Counted from the stretch's first letter, positions 1 to 6,537 are shown. The stretch: DNA of 7,982 bases from Bacteroidota bacterium (GCA_008501835.1 QQUB01000672.1:1-7982), one strand, 5' to 3'. The notes: generated from the letters alone by a model not told the origin. Numbers and translations are program-made.

Positions 1-1724
1 TTAATAATTGCCTTGGTAGGGTCAGAGTCATAATCAGGGAATACCTGGTTTTGGAAATCTGTGCGGTAAAAGTCAATGCTGAGGTAACCATTGAGGTTGC
101 CCGTTTCGTATTTTTGGGTATAATTGATCCCGTAATTGATTGCCCTCTCCGGGTTCAGATCTTCTTCAAAGATGATATCTCTTGAACTGACCAGCAAGTT
201 GATGTTTTCACTGAAAAGATTGACCGTTCTCCAGCCGGTTCCTACATTAGCACGGATGACTCCTCGTGGTGTGATATTCCATTTCAGCAGTGTTCTTGGT
301 GTGATACTCCACCCAAACTGATTGTGATGATCTGCACGGAGACCGGCGATCCAGGTGAGTTTGGCGTCAAAAAATTTCATCGTATTTTCTGCAAAAACTC
401 CCGGAATATGTTCGGTCCTTGAATAAACACCTTCATAAGTTCTTCCAAGACTGTTTTCGAGAAAACTAATGTCTTCATCGATTTGTAAATGCCTGTAACT
501 TACGCCTGTCTTAAAATCATCTGTGCTGCCGTAATTCAGTGCATATTGCAGGTTGGCATATACATTATTTTGACGGGCATCATATTTCGTGATGCCAAAG
601 TAAGTTTCCTGATTTTGGGTAAATGCCGATGCTTTAAGTGTGAAGGAATGGGTATTGTCCAAACGATAGGTAGTGCGGGTTCTTATTTCCGGCTGGTTGA
701 ATTTGACGGATTGTCCGTAAACCGTAGCGCTTCCTTTGTCTGTTTTGGCATCAAAATCAAATTGCCCACCATTTCTTTGTTCGTTCAGGAATTTAACGGC
801 AACAGTTGAACTCCATCCCCATTCAGAGCTTTTCCGGTATTGAAATTTTTCCTCAAAGGAATATCTTGTAATCAAAGGAAGATCGAGGAATGAATCTTTA
901 TCACGATCTGTTTTGCCCGCAGGTTGAGTTGTGTGGACGGCGATGAGGTTGCTCCAGCTATTTCCGGAATACGAAACATTGGCGTTGAATTGTTTTTCAC
1001 CAAAACTGTTTATATACCCGTTGAGCAAAAGGATTTCAGAATTATCAGCAGGTTGAGTGGTGACATTGATCTGACCACTGATGCTTTCAAATCCCTGAAG
1101 CACACTATTGGCACCCTTGGCTACAAAAATATTGTCTACTAATGTACCGGGCACACTGCTGATACCATAGGTATAAGAAAGTCCCTGGATGACAGGGAAA
1201 CCATCGATCATCACCTGGTTATAAACGCCGGATAAACCGAGAATGCGCAATTCTTTTGAATTGGTGATGATATTGGTAGTTTGTGGTTGAACGGTGAGTT
1301 GTGATTCAAAACATCCGGCAAGGTCACAGCAGGCTGCTTTACGCAATTCTGTTGAAGTGATCTGTTCTGTTTTGATGGCATCGATATTGGAAATAATAAC
1401 ACCGGGTCTTTCACTTTCAACAACGATTTCCTGAAGTGTTTTAGAGGCTACGAGAGTGAAGGTTATAAAACTGTTGCTGGATACCTCTACGGTGTCTGGT
1501 TCAAATCCTACAAAACTGGCGGCGAGAAGCTTGACTTTATCCGTTTCGTTTTTTATTTCGAAACTACCGTCTTCTTCCGTAAATACTCCGGTACTGGTTT
1601 CCAGCCAATAAACGTTTGCACCAAAAAGAGGCTCTCCGCTATCATCCGCTACTTTTCCGGTAATGGTTTGACCAAAAACGCCCAAAGGCATCAACATTAT
1701 CAAGAGCAACAAAAACTTTGACAT
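1..1724 (-). CDS. TonB-dependent outer-membrane receptor, putative metal-linked, C-terminus cut by window edge
   Basis: The frame is open from ATG at 1724 to the window edge, giving 574 codons with no stop. Residues 1-18 form a signal peptide, with likely cleavage in VFG|Q. Residues 19 to about 95 are a CarboxypepD_reg-like beta-sandwich (starts TITGKV, with SGEPLFGANV). The plug follows to about residue 225, with ELRILGLSGVYNQVMIDGFP and GANSVLQGFESISGQINV, and then alternating aromatic barrel strands. An acidic loop DRDKDSFLDLP (about 273-283) resembles loops common in Bacteroidota receptors. The only cysteines are Cys132, Cys133 and Cys138 (AACCDLAGCFE). Family knowledge: such proteins import ligands across the outer membrane using TonB energy. 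Ligand inference: the cysteine cluster and the HMA gene 62 bp upstream suggest a metal, perhaps copper, or a metal complex. A related siderophore or peptide receptor cannot be excluded. Receptors of this kind usually run to 650-800 residues, so the last barrel strands lie outside the window. No promoter is visible in the 62-bp gap, so co-transcription with the HMA gene is likely. Confidence 0.9.
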   Translation of the reverse strand, partial: MSKFLLLLIMLMPLGVFGQTITGKVADDSGEPLFGANVYWLETSTGVFTEEDGSFEIKNETDKVKLLAASFVGFEPDTVEVSSNSFITFTLVASKTLQEIVVESERPGVIISNIDAIKTEQITSTELRKAACCDLAGCFESQLTVQPQTTNIITNSKELRILGLSGVYNQVMIDGFPVIQGLSYTYGISSVPGTLVDNIFVAKGANSVLQGFESISGQINVTTQPADNSEILLLNGYINSFGEKQFNANVSYSGNSWSNLIAVHTTQPAGKTDRDKDSFLDLPLITRYSFEEKFQYRKSSEWGWSSTVAVKFLNEQRNGGQFDFDAKTDKGSATVYGQSVKFNQPEIRTRTTYRLDNTHSFTLKASAFTQNQETYFGITKYDARQNNVYANLQYALNYGSTDDFKTGVSYRHLQIDEDISFLENSLGRTYEGVYSRTEHIPGVFAENTMKFFDAKLTWIAGLRADHHNQFGWSITPRTLLKWNITPRGVIRANVGTGWRTVNLFSENINLLVSSRDIIFEEDLNPERAINYGINYTQKYETGNLNGYLSIDFYRTDFQNQVFPDYDSDPTKAII

Positions 1725-1754
1725 ATCACGTACAATTCGATCCAATCAATTAAT

Positions 1755-1789
1755 AAGTCCTCAGTCCTCAGTCTACAGTGGACAGTCTA
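1755..1789. repeat. Degenerate heptamer tandem repeat, five units
   Basis: Five consecutive 7-bp units fit CAGTCNN: 1755-1761 (first base A instead of C), 1762-1768, 1769-1775, 1776-1782 (CAGTGGA) and 1783-1789. The last unit supplies the TAG stop of the HMA gene (1787-1789). The array fills half of the gap between the HMA gene and the receptor gene. Short heptanucleotide arrays of this style are known from cyanobacteria as STRR sequences. I recall similar ones between genes in Bacteroidota but cannot check that here. Confidence 0.75.
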
Positions 1790-2134
1790 CACTTTTACTT
1801 TGTAGGGGCGAGATTCAGGGTTACTGCAACCAGGAGTTCCCTCAATAGCTACGTGAATCTCTTTTTTTGTAACCCTGGCAGGATCGTATGTGATAATGAA
1901 AGTGGAAGTGGCGCCCATTTTGCCTTCTTCACAACTACTTACGCCATCCAGCTTTCTAACGCTGGTGGCGATATCCTTTAAGTCTCCCATGCAACCAACA
2001 CCTTTGACCTTTACGGTAATGGTTTCGGTTTTATCCTGGGCAACAACTTCAGTTGGTGTTGTTTGGGCAGAAGCATTCACAGCAGAGAAAGCCATGATCA
2101 GTGCGAAAAGTAAGAATGATGGTAAAAATTTCAT
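1787..2134 (-). CDS. Secreted heavy-metal-associated (HMA) domain protein
   Basis: This 115-residue protein has a signal peptide of about 23 residues (MKFLPSFLLF start, cleavage after ASA before Gln24), so it is exported, probably to the periplasm. Residues 37-104 read as one ferredoxin-like HMA fold: strand ETITVKVKGVGC, helix DLKDIATSVRKLDGV, strand ATSTFIITYDP, and the closing KKEIHVAIEGTPGC. The canonical CxxC metal site is altered to Cys48-Met-Gly-Asp51, so only the first cysteine remains. Two more cysteines lie at Cys68 and Cys103. HMA proteins usually bind Cu(I) or another soft metal and pass it on. Here the single-Cys site plus Cys68 or Cys103 may bind metal differently, or form a disulfide. 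The gene has its own candidate promoter (2160-2167), starts at the only sensible ATG and precedes the receptor gene by 62 bp. The name is secure at domain level; metal and partner are inference. Confidence 0.88.
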   Translation of the reverse strand: MKFLPSFLLFALIMAFSAVNASAQTTPTEVVAQDKTETITVKVKGVGCMGDLKDIATSVRKLDGVSSCEEGKMGATSTFIITYDPARVTKKEIHVAIEGTPGCSNPESRPYKVKV

Positions 2135-2159
2135 GTGTTCGACTTTATTAAGATTGGTG

Positions 2160-2167
2160 CAAAAATA
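2160..2167 (-). promoter_or_regulatory. Candidate Bacteroidota promoter of the HMA gene, -7 element
   Basis: On the minus strand the octamer TATTTTTG fits TAnnTTTG exactly. It lies 25 bp before the HMA ATG and predicts a transcript start near 2153 with a short leader. No clear TTG -33 box is seen. Instead a small dyad, TAATTC-TTC-GAATTA (2175-2189), occupies part of the spacer between the -7 element and the expected -33 position. Confidence 0.5.
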
Positions 2168-2259
2168 AATGATTTAATTCGAAGAATTAGGGTTCGATTT
2201 GTTAATGAGTAGTTATTAATGTCAGGGAAAAAGCAAATTTCTATTATTCTCCTTGCAAT

Positions 2260-2280
2260 TCACAACTCATCACTCTACAC
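2260..2280. repeat. Degenerate heptamer tandem repeat, three units
   Basis: Three consecutive 7-bp units, TCACAAC (2260-2266), TCATCAC (2267-2273) and TCTACAC (2274-2280), share TCnnnAC. The unit differs from the CAGTCNN array on the other side of the HMA gene but the period is the same. With only three degenerate units, chance is not excluded. Confidence 0.45.
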
Positions 2281-2354
2281 TATAAATTTTTAATTCAGGT
2301 TTCACCTAATATAATTACCATAACCATTATTAGTGAATTCAGTGAAACCGTACG

Positions 2355-2369
2355 AAACCTCGGAGGTCT
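2355..2369. repeat. 15-bp palindromic motif, half-copy of the purA-leader inverted repeat
   Basis: AAACCTCGGAGGTCT is identical to 7853-7867 in the right arm of the inverted repeat before purA, and to the complement of 7835-7849 in the left arm. It begins two bases after the hydrolase stop codon. On the transcribed strand it could fold as a 6-bp stem with a 3-nt loop, counting one G-U pair, but only three Us follow, so it would be a weak terminator at best. It reads more like one member of a dispersed palindromic repeat family. Confidence 0.65.
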
Positions 2370-2371
2370 TG

Positions 2372-4789
2372 TTATTTTACATTAAATCTCCCCTCCAGCC
2401 GAATATCTTCAGAAGAACTTCCCACAAAAACCTTGAATTCCCCAGATTCGACAACCCACTTCATGTCCTGATTTAATAGCTGAAGGTCCTTTGACTTGAG
2501 GGTAAAAGTAATTTGTTTTTCTTCACCAGCCTCAAGGGTAATTCTCGAAAATCCTCGTAATACCTTTTCATAGGAAACAACAGAACTATAAACATCCTGA
2601 ATATAAATTTGTACAACTTCATCACCTTTTACTTCACCGGCATTTTTGACCCTACAGGTAATACGGACTTCTTCAAAAGGGTTCCCCGTTTCATTTGGAG
2701 AGATTACCAAATCACTGTATTCAAATGAGGTATAACTCAGCCCGTAACCAAATGGATACAAAGCTTCATTGATCCGGGTCTGATGGAAATAATTGCCCTG
2801 AGGCTTTTGGGAACTTCTTTTGTGAGGAAAATTAAATGGAATTTGTCCAACGGTTTTTGGGAAAGTAACAGGCAGTTTTCCACCAGGATTGTATTGTCCA
2901 AAAAGTACTTCTGCAATAGCCGTGCCTCCATACTCCCCTGGACACCATGCTTCAATAATGGAAGGAATGTGGGCATCCATCCAGTTGATGGTCATTGGGC
3001 GTCCATTAACTAAAACCGCCACGATGGGTTTTCCTGTTTTGTGTAAAGCTTTTACCAAATCCAATTGATTGCCGGGAAGGTTTAGGGAAGTTCTTGATTT
3101 CGATTCTCCAACCGTATTTTCATCATCTCCGACCACTACGATGATCATGTCAACTGATTTGGCCTTTTTCACTGCTTCGTCGATCAAAGCCTGTTGTTCT
3201 TTCGAAGGAGGCGTTTCGAATAATTCATTCTGGGGCCAGTTGTCATCATAAAAGTCGCAACCTTGCGCAAATTGAACATCCAGTTTGTCACCGGTTAATT
3301 GTTGAATTCCTTCCAAGACAGAAACCACATCGATCTTGGAAGGTCCGTATCTGCTAATAGAATGATTTACTGATTTGGCATTCGGCCCGGTTACCAAAAT
3401 GGATCCAATTTTGTCAGTATCCAACGGCAGAAAGTTATCAGCATTTTTTAACAACACAATAGATTTCCGAGAGGCTTCCAAAGATGTTTTTTCACTAGCT
3501 TTATTATGAACCAGTTTATCTGCCAATGAAGGATTTTCAACGTAAGGAGTATCAAATAAACCCAGCAAAAATTTCACTCTAAGTACATCTTTTGTTCTTT
3601 CATTGATCACCTCCAGCGGGATTCGGTTTTCCTTAACCAATTCCCGGAGCGGAAGGATGAAATCTTCCGGCGGGGAAAAATTAGTCCGGATATTAAGCCC
3701 CGCCATTACAGAAAGATAAGTAGCTTCCTTAAAATTTTCGGCAACATAATGCCTGCCCTGTAAACCACCTACTGCCCAGCTGTCGGATACGACATAGCCG
3801 TTGAATCCCCATTCTTCTCGTAACAGCTCCGTCAGGAAATAATGACTTGCGCTTACAGGCACGCCATTATAATCATTATAGGAACTCATCAGTCCCAGAA
3901 TATTGCCTTCCACAACTGCAGTCCTGAAAGGTTCCAGTAATATCTCGTGCATGGCCCTTTCCGAAATGTGCGGGTCGGTCCTCACTTCACCATCACGACC
4001 GCCTTTGGGAATACTGTAAACCGCAAAATGTTTTCCGGTTGAAACTACATCCTGACTTTGTAAAGCCTTTACCATTTGAAGGCCTAAAGTGGAAGTCAGG
4101 TAAGGATCTTCACTATAACATTCGACCGTTCTTCCCCAGCGGGGATCCCGTGCCAGGTCGAGTATCGGAGAGTAGATGTTGGTATAGCCCAATGCCCTTG
4201 CTTCACTGCCGGTAATTTCACCGATTTTTCTCACCAGTTCGGGGTCCCAGGTGCTTCCCACTCCTATCTGGGCCGGGAAGCTCGTTGCTCCGTGATGACA
4301 AAGACCGCGAATTCCTTCATTGGTAAAATCAACTGGAATGCCCAGCCGTGTTTCTTCTACAAAAAAGCGTTGTACTTCATTGATTGCCCTGGCATGTTTG
4401 GAAGGTGGCCAGGAAAATTCTGTGTCTGCACCGGAATGGTAGGCCAGGTTATTCAAATGCTCGTCAATGTTTCCGATTCCATCCTTAATGATATTGGTTT
4501 TCCATGCTTCAGTTGGCAATGCATCAGGGGTCACTCTTTTATAACCGTATAAAGTGGCCATCTGGCAGGTTTTTTCTTCCAGGGTCATTTGTTCCAAAAG
4601 GTCCTGGACTCTTTTATCGATGGATTTGGAAGGGTCTTCGTAAACATCTTTTATGCCGTTTTTATTGAAGTCAATCCACCCTTTTTTATAAATGTCTTTT
4701 CCGGATTTTTCATATATAAAAAGCTGGGCGCTAGCTGTCAATGAAATCAAAAAGAAAAGTATGGAAAGGCTTATTTTAGTTAGGCGCAT
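2372..4789 (-). CDS. Secreted glycoside hydrolase family 3 enzyme (beta-glucosidase / beta-xylosidase type)
   Basis: The product has 805 residues, a usual length for BglX-like GH3 enzymes, and should release terminal beta-linked sugars from oligosaccharides in the periplasm or outside the cell. Residues 1-21 are a signal peptide (cleavage LTASA|Q). An acidic DFNKNGIKDVYED segment (40-52) precedes the catalytic (beta/alpha)8 domain. That domain shows DLARDPRWGR (211-220), the GKHF sugar-contact motif (252-255) and the nucleophile Asp336 in GFNGYVVSDSWAV. The second alpha/beta domain follows from about 440 (SRKSIVLLKN), with the probable acid/base Glu562 in TVGESKSRTSLNLPGNQ. A fibronectin III-like domain (about 705-800) closes the protein. 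The start at 4789 was chosen because it opens directly on the signal peptide; the upstream GTG at 4879 falls inside the asnS terminator. No SusC/SusD or other carbohydrate gene lies nearby, so the exact substrate is not fixed by context. BglX-like naming would be a guess at substrate level. Confidence 0.93.
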   Translation of the reverse strand: MRLTKISLSILFFLISLTASAQLFIYEKSGKDIYKKGWIDFNKNGIKDVYEDPSKSIDKRVQDLLEQMTLEEKTCQMATLYGYKRVTPDALPTEAWKTNIIKDGIGNIDEHLNNLAYHSGADTEFSWPPSKHARAINEVQRFFVEETRLGIPVDFTNEGIRGLCHHGATSFPAQIGVGSTWDPELVRKIGEITGSEARALGYTNIYSPILDLARDPRWGRTVECYSEDPYLTSTLGLQMVKALQSQDVVSTGKHFAVYSIPKGGRDGEVRTDPHISERAMHEILLEPFRTAVVEGNILGLMSSYNDYNGVPVSASHYFLTELLREEWGFNGYVVSDSWAVGGLQGRHYVAENFKEATYLSVMAGLNIRTNFSPPEDFILPLRELVKENRIPLEVINERTKDVLRVKFLLGLFDTPYVENPSLADKLVHNKASEKTSLEASRKSIVLLKNADNFLPLDTDKIGSILVTGPNAKSVNHSISRYGPSKIDVVSVLEGIQQLTGDKLDVQFAQGCDFYDDNWPQNELFETPPSKEQQALIDEAVKKAKSVDMIIVVVGDDENTVGESKSRTSLNLPGNQLDLVKALHKTGKPIVAVLVNGRPMTINWMDAHIPSIIEAWCPGEYGGTAIAEVLFGQYNPGGKLPVTFPKTVGQIPFNFPHKRSSQKPQGNYFHQTRINEALYPFGYGLSYTSFEYSDLVISPNETGNPFEEVRITCRVKNAGEVKGDEVVQIYIQDVYSSVVSYEKVLRGFSRITLEAGEEKQITFTLKSKDLQLLNQDMKWVVESGEFKVFVGSSSEDIRLEGRFNVK

Positions 4790-4818
4790 GTCTCTGAGTT
4801 TTTGATAAAACACATAGG

Positions 4819-4860
4819 CACAAAGTACATAAAGTTCTATGTGAACTATATGTCTTTGTG
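4819..4860. repeat. Near-perfect palindromic element upstream of the glycoside hydrolase gene
   Basis: The left arm (4819-4837, CACAAAGTACATAAAGTTC) and right arm (4843-4860) pair over 18/19 positions with one bulged base and one mismatch, around a 5-nt loop. A competing pairing joins CACATAG (4811-4817) with CTATGTG (4837-4843). The arms are built from related nonamers of CTTTGTG type, running in opposite directions from the centre. The element fills most of the 73 bp between the asnS terminator and the hydrolase ATG, so it overlaps any promoter or leader of that gene. A near-match to a -7 box (TACTTTG, one base short) lies inside it on the minus strand. I recall CTTTGTG-type repeats between genes of many Bacteroidota, which would make this a dispersed repeat. 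Confidence 0.7.
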
Positions 4861-4862
4861 GT

Positions 4863-4902
4863 AAAAAAAAACGGATCACCGCTTTCGCAATGACCCGTTT
4901 TT
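4863..4902 (-). terminator. Intrinsic terminator of asnS
   Basis: Read on the minus strand, about 20 nt after the asnS stop, AAAAACGGGTCATTGC pairs with GCGGTGATCCGTTTTT across all 16 positions, using three G-U pairs, around a GAAA tetraloop of GNRA type. The stem runs straight into a tract of nine Us (4863-4871). On the plus strand the hairpin is followed by only five Ts, so it acts mainly on asnS. Confidence 0.9.
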
Positions 4903-4923
4903 AATTTATGGTTGAAAAGTTTT

Positions 4924-6357
4924 TTAAAACTCTGCACTTTTTGGTGTACGTGGGAATGGGATCACGTCTCTGATATTACCCATACCGGTGATGAACTGGA
5001 CCATTCTTTCGAAGCCCATCCCAAAACCTGCGTGTGGGTTGCCACCGAATTTACGGAGATCGAGGTACCACCACAGCTCCTCTTCTTCAATGCCGAAATC
5101 TTTCATACGCGATACCAGCACATCAAGTCTTTCCTCACGCTGTGATCCTCCGATGACCTCTCCAATGTAAGGGAACAAAACATCCATCGCAGCAACTGTT
5201 TTGTCATCATCGTTCATCCGCATGTAAAATGCTTTGATCTCCTTTGGATAATCGGTTACGATAACCGGCTTCTGGAATTTTTTCTCCACCAACCAGCGTT
5301 CGTGTTCCGCCTGAAGATCCTTACCCCATTCAACCGGGAATTCAAAACGACCTTTTTTGTAAGGTTTTGAATTGCGGAGCATATTTACGGCATCCGTATA
5401 GGTGATCCTTTCAAAGTCGTTATCTACTACAAATTTCAGCATCTCAATCAATCCCATCGGACGACGTTCCTCTTTTTTCATGTTCTTCTCCATATCCTGG
5501 ATTCGCTTGTCCAGGAATTCGAGATCATCCATGTAGTTGTCGAGGATATAGTTGATCAGGTATTTTGAAAAATCTTCTGCCAGATCCATATCGTCTTCCA
5601 GGTCACCAAAAGCGATTTCCGGTTCGATCATCCAAAACTCTGCCAGGTGTCTGGAGGTATTGGAATTCTCTGCACGGAAAGTAGGTCCGAAGGTGTAAAC
5701 CTTACCCATAGCCAGGGCACCGATCTCTGCCTGTAGCTGACCGGAAACCGTCAGGTTAGTCGCTTTTCCAAAAAAGTCCTGTGCCCAGTCGATTTGTCCG
5801 TCTTCTCCTTTAGGCATGTTCTCCGGATCGAAGTTCGTCACGCGGAACATCTCCCCTGCACCCTCAGCATCACTACCGGTGATGATAGGTGTGTGCATGT
5901 AGTAAAAACGGTTTTTATGAAAATACTCGTTCACCGCAAAAGCCACAGCATGGCGGATACGGAATACAGAGCTAAACGTATTCGTACGCATACGGAAATG
6001 AGCGTTCTCACGGAGGAACTCCATCGTTTGGCGCTTTGGCTGCAATGGGTATTTGTCGAGATTGGTTTCTCCCAGCACCTCGATTTGGTCAGCATGTACT
6101 TCAACAGCCTGTCCGGCGCCCATGGATTCTACCAATTGCCCGGTGACTTTGATGCTAGAATGGAAGCCTACCTTTCTAATCAGTTCTTCGTCAAATTTTT
6201 CCTGGTCAACAACCACCTGCAGGTTTTTGGCACTTGATCCATCATTGAGTGCGATAAATCTGTTGGATCGGAATGCTCTCACCCAACCCATTACGGTTAC
6301 GGTCTCGTTCAGTTTTGGAGCGGCTAATACGTCCGCAATTTCTGTCCTTCTGCTCAT
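4924..6357 (-). CDS. asnS: Asparaginyl-tRNA synthetase
   Basis: This cytoplasmic enzyme activates asparagine with ATP and charges tRNA-Asn. The product has 477 residues, close to the usual 465-480. Residues about 17-105 are the OB-fold anticodon-binding domain (VTVMGWVRAFRSNRFIALND). The class II catalytic core follows, with the AsnRS signature FFGKATNLTVSGQLQAE (about 195-211), motif 2 FGPTFRAENSNTSRHLAEFW (223-242) and motif 3 GFGMGFERMVQFITGMGNIR (444-463) before DVIPFPRTP. The NSNTSRHLAEFWMIEPE stretch and the long insertion (about 275-315) favour AsnRS over AspRS. All core motifs are intact. The ATG at 6357 gives the standard N-terminus (MSRRTEIADVL). The gene has its own candidate promoter about 40-65 bp upstream and a strong terminator downstream, so it is probably monocistronic. 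Confidence 0.97.
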   Translation of the reverse strand: MSRRTEIADVLAAPKLNETVTVMGWVRAFRSNRFIALNDGSSAKNLQVVVDQEKFDEELIRKVGFHSSIKVTGQLVESMGAGQAVEVHADQIEVLGETNLDKYPLQPKRQTMEFLRENAHFRMRTNTFSSVFRIRHAVAFAVNEYFHKNRFYYMHTPIITGSDAEGAGEMFRVTNFDPENMPKGEDGQIDWAQDFFGKATNLTVSGQLQAEIGALAMGKVYTFGPTFRAENSNTSRHLAEFWMIEPEIAFGDLEDDMDLAEDFSKYLINYILDNYMDDLEFLDKRIQDMEKNMKKEERRPMGLIEMLKFVVDNDFERITYTDAVNMLRNSKPYKKGRFEFPVEWGKDLQAEHERWLVEKKFQKPVIVTDYPKEIKAFYMRMNDDDKTVAAMDVLFPYIGEVIGGSQREERLDVLVSRMKDFGIEEEELWWYLDLRKFGGNPHAGFGMGFERMVQFITGMGNIRDVIPFPRTPKSAEF

Positions 6358-6394
6358 GTTATTTTATCTAAAGGTTCTTTCTAAAAACAAGTCG

Positions 6395-6425
6395 CGAAAA
6401 TAGGGAGTATTTTGAAATAGATCAA
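6395..6425 (-). promoter_or_regulatory. Candidate Bacteroidota promoter of asnS (-33 TTG and -7 element)
   Basis: On the minus strand TTG (6425-6423) is followed after 20 bp by TATTTTCG (6402-6395), one mismatch from TAnnTTTG. The predicted transcript start is near 6388, giving a leader of about 30 nt. The preceding CCC and following CG context resembles the purA promoter (CCC-TACTTTTG-CA). Confidence 0.5.
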
Positions 6426-6446
6426 TAACTCATAAATACTTTCTCA

Positions 6447-6479
6447 ATAAATACTATTTCTCCATGAAATAGTATTTAT
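6447..6479. repeat. 14-bp perfect AT-rich inverted repeat between purA and asnS
   Basis: ATAAATACTATTTC (6447-6460) and GAAATAGTATTTAT (6466-6479) are perfect complements around a 5-nt loop. A direct repeat of ATAAATACT lies beside it (6432-6440). The element is about 60 bp after the purA stop and just upstream of the asnS -33 box. It lacks a U-tract, so it is not a classical terminator. It could slow transcription, bind a regulator or be a mobile palindrome. Confidence 0.7.
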
Positions 6480-6537
6480 AAGTATTCATTGCTACCAGCA
6501 ACATTTAATGGGAAAAGATAATTCCCTCAAAAACCAA

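Larger units (their letters stand above)
2135..2371. other. Intergenic region between glycoside hydrolase and HMA genes
   Basis: These 237 bp hold no credible gene. From the hydrolase side they contain the 15-bp palindromic motif at 2355-2369, a weak bulged dyad (GGTTTCAC 2298-2305 with GTGAAACC 2342-2349, and CTAATA 2306-2311 with TATTAG 2328-2333), a degenerate heptamer array at 2260-2280, and the HMA promoter at 2160-2167. No strong intrinsic terminator with a U-tract follows the hydrolase gene. Whether the HMA gene is transcribed only from its own promoter is therefore open. Confidence 0.7.

Noticed and set aside
489..1142. Plus-strand reading frames of 106 and 72 codons
   Set aside because: They lie opposite the receptor gene, which has a continuous frame with clear family motifs. 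Their translations show no domain.
1890..2168. Plus-strand 92-codon frame opposite the HMA gene
   Set aside because: The minus-strand frame has a signal peptide and an HMA fold; the plus-strand frame has neither.
1755..2280. CRISPR-like reading of the short repeats around the HMA gene
   Set aside because: The units are 7 bp with no spacers, are degenerate, and have no cas genes nearby.
2372..4789. The glycoside hydrolase and the TonB receptor as part of a polysaccharide utilisation locus
   Set aside because: There is no SusD-like gene. The receptor's cysteine cluster and HMA neighbour point to a metal rather than a glycan, and at least one promoter lies between the genes.
4790..4879. N-terminal extension of the glycoside hydrolase from a GTG at 4879
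   Set aside because: It would begin inside the asnS terminator stem, run through the palindromic repeat and bury the signal peptide behind 30 unrelated residues. The ATG at 4789 opens directly on the signal peptide.
2372..6357. asnS and the glycoside hydrolase as one operon
   Set aside because: A strong intrinsic terminator with nine Us separates them.
5794..6403. Plus-strand reading frames of 147 and 116 codons opposite asnS
   Set aside because: They are shadows of a strongly conserved gene. They overlap each other and show no recognisable protein features.
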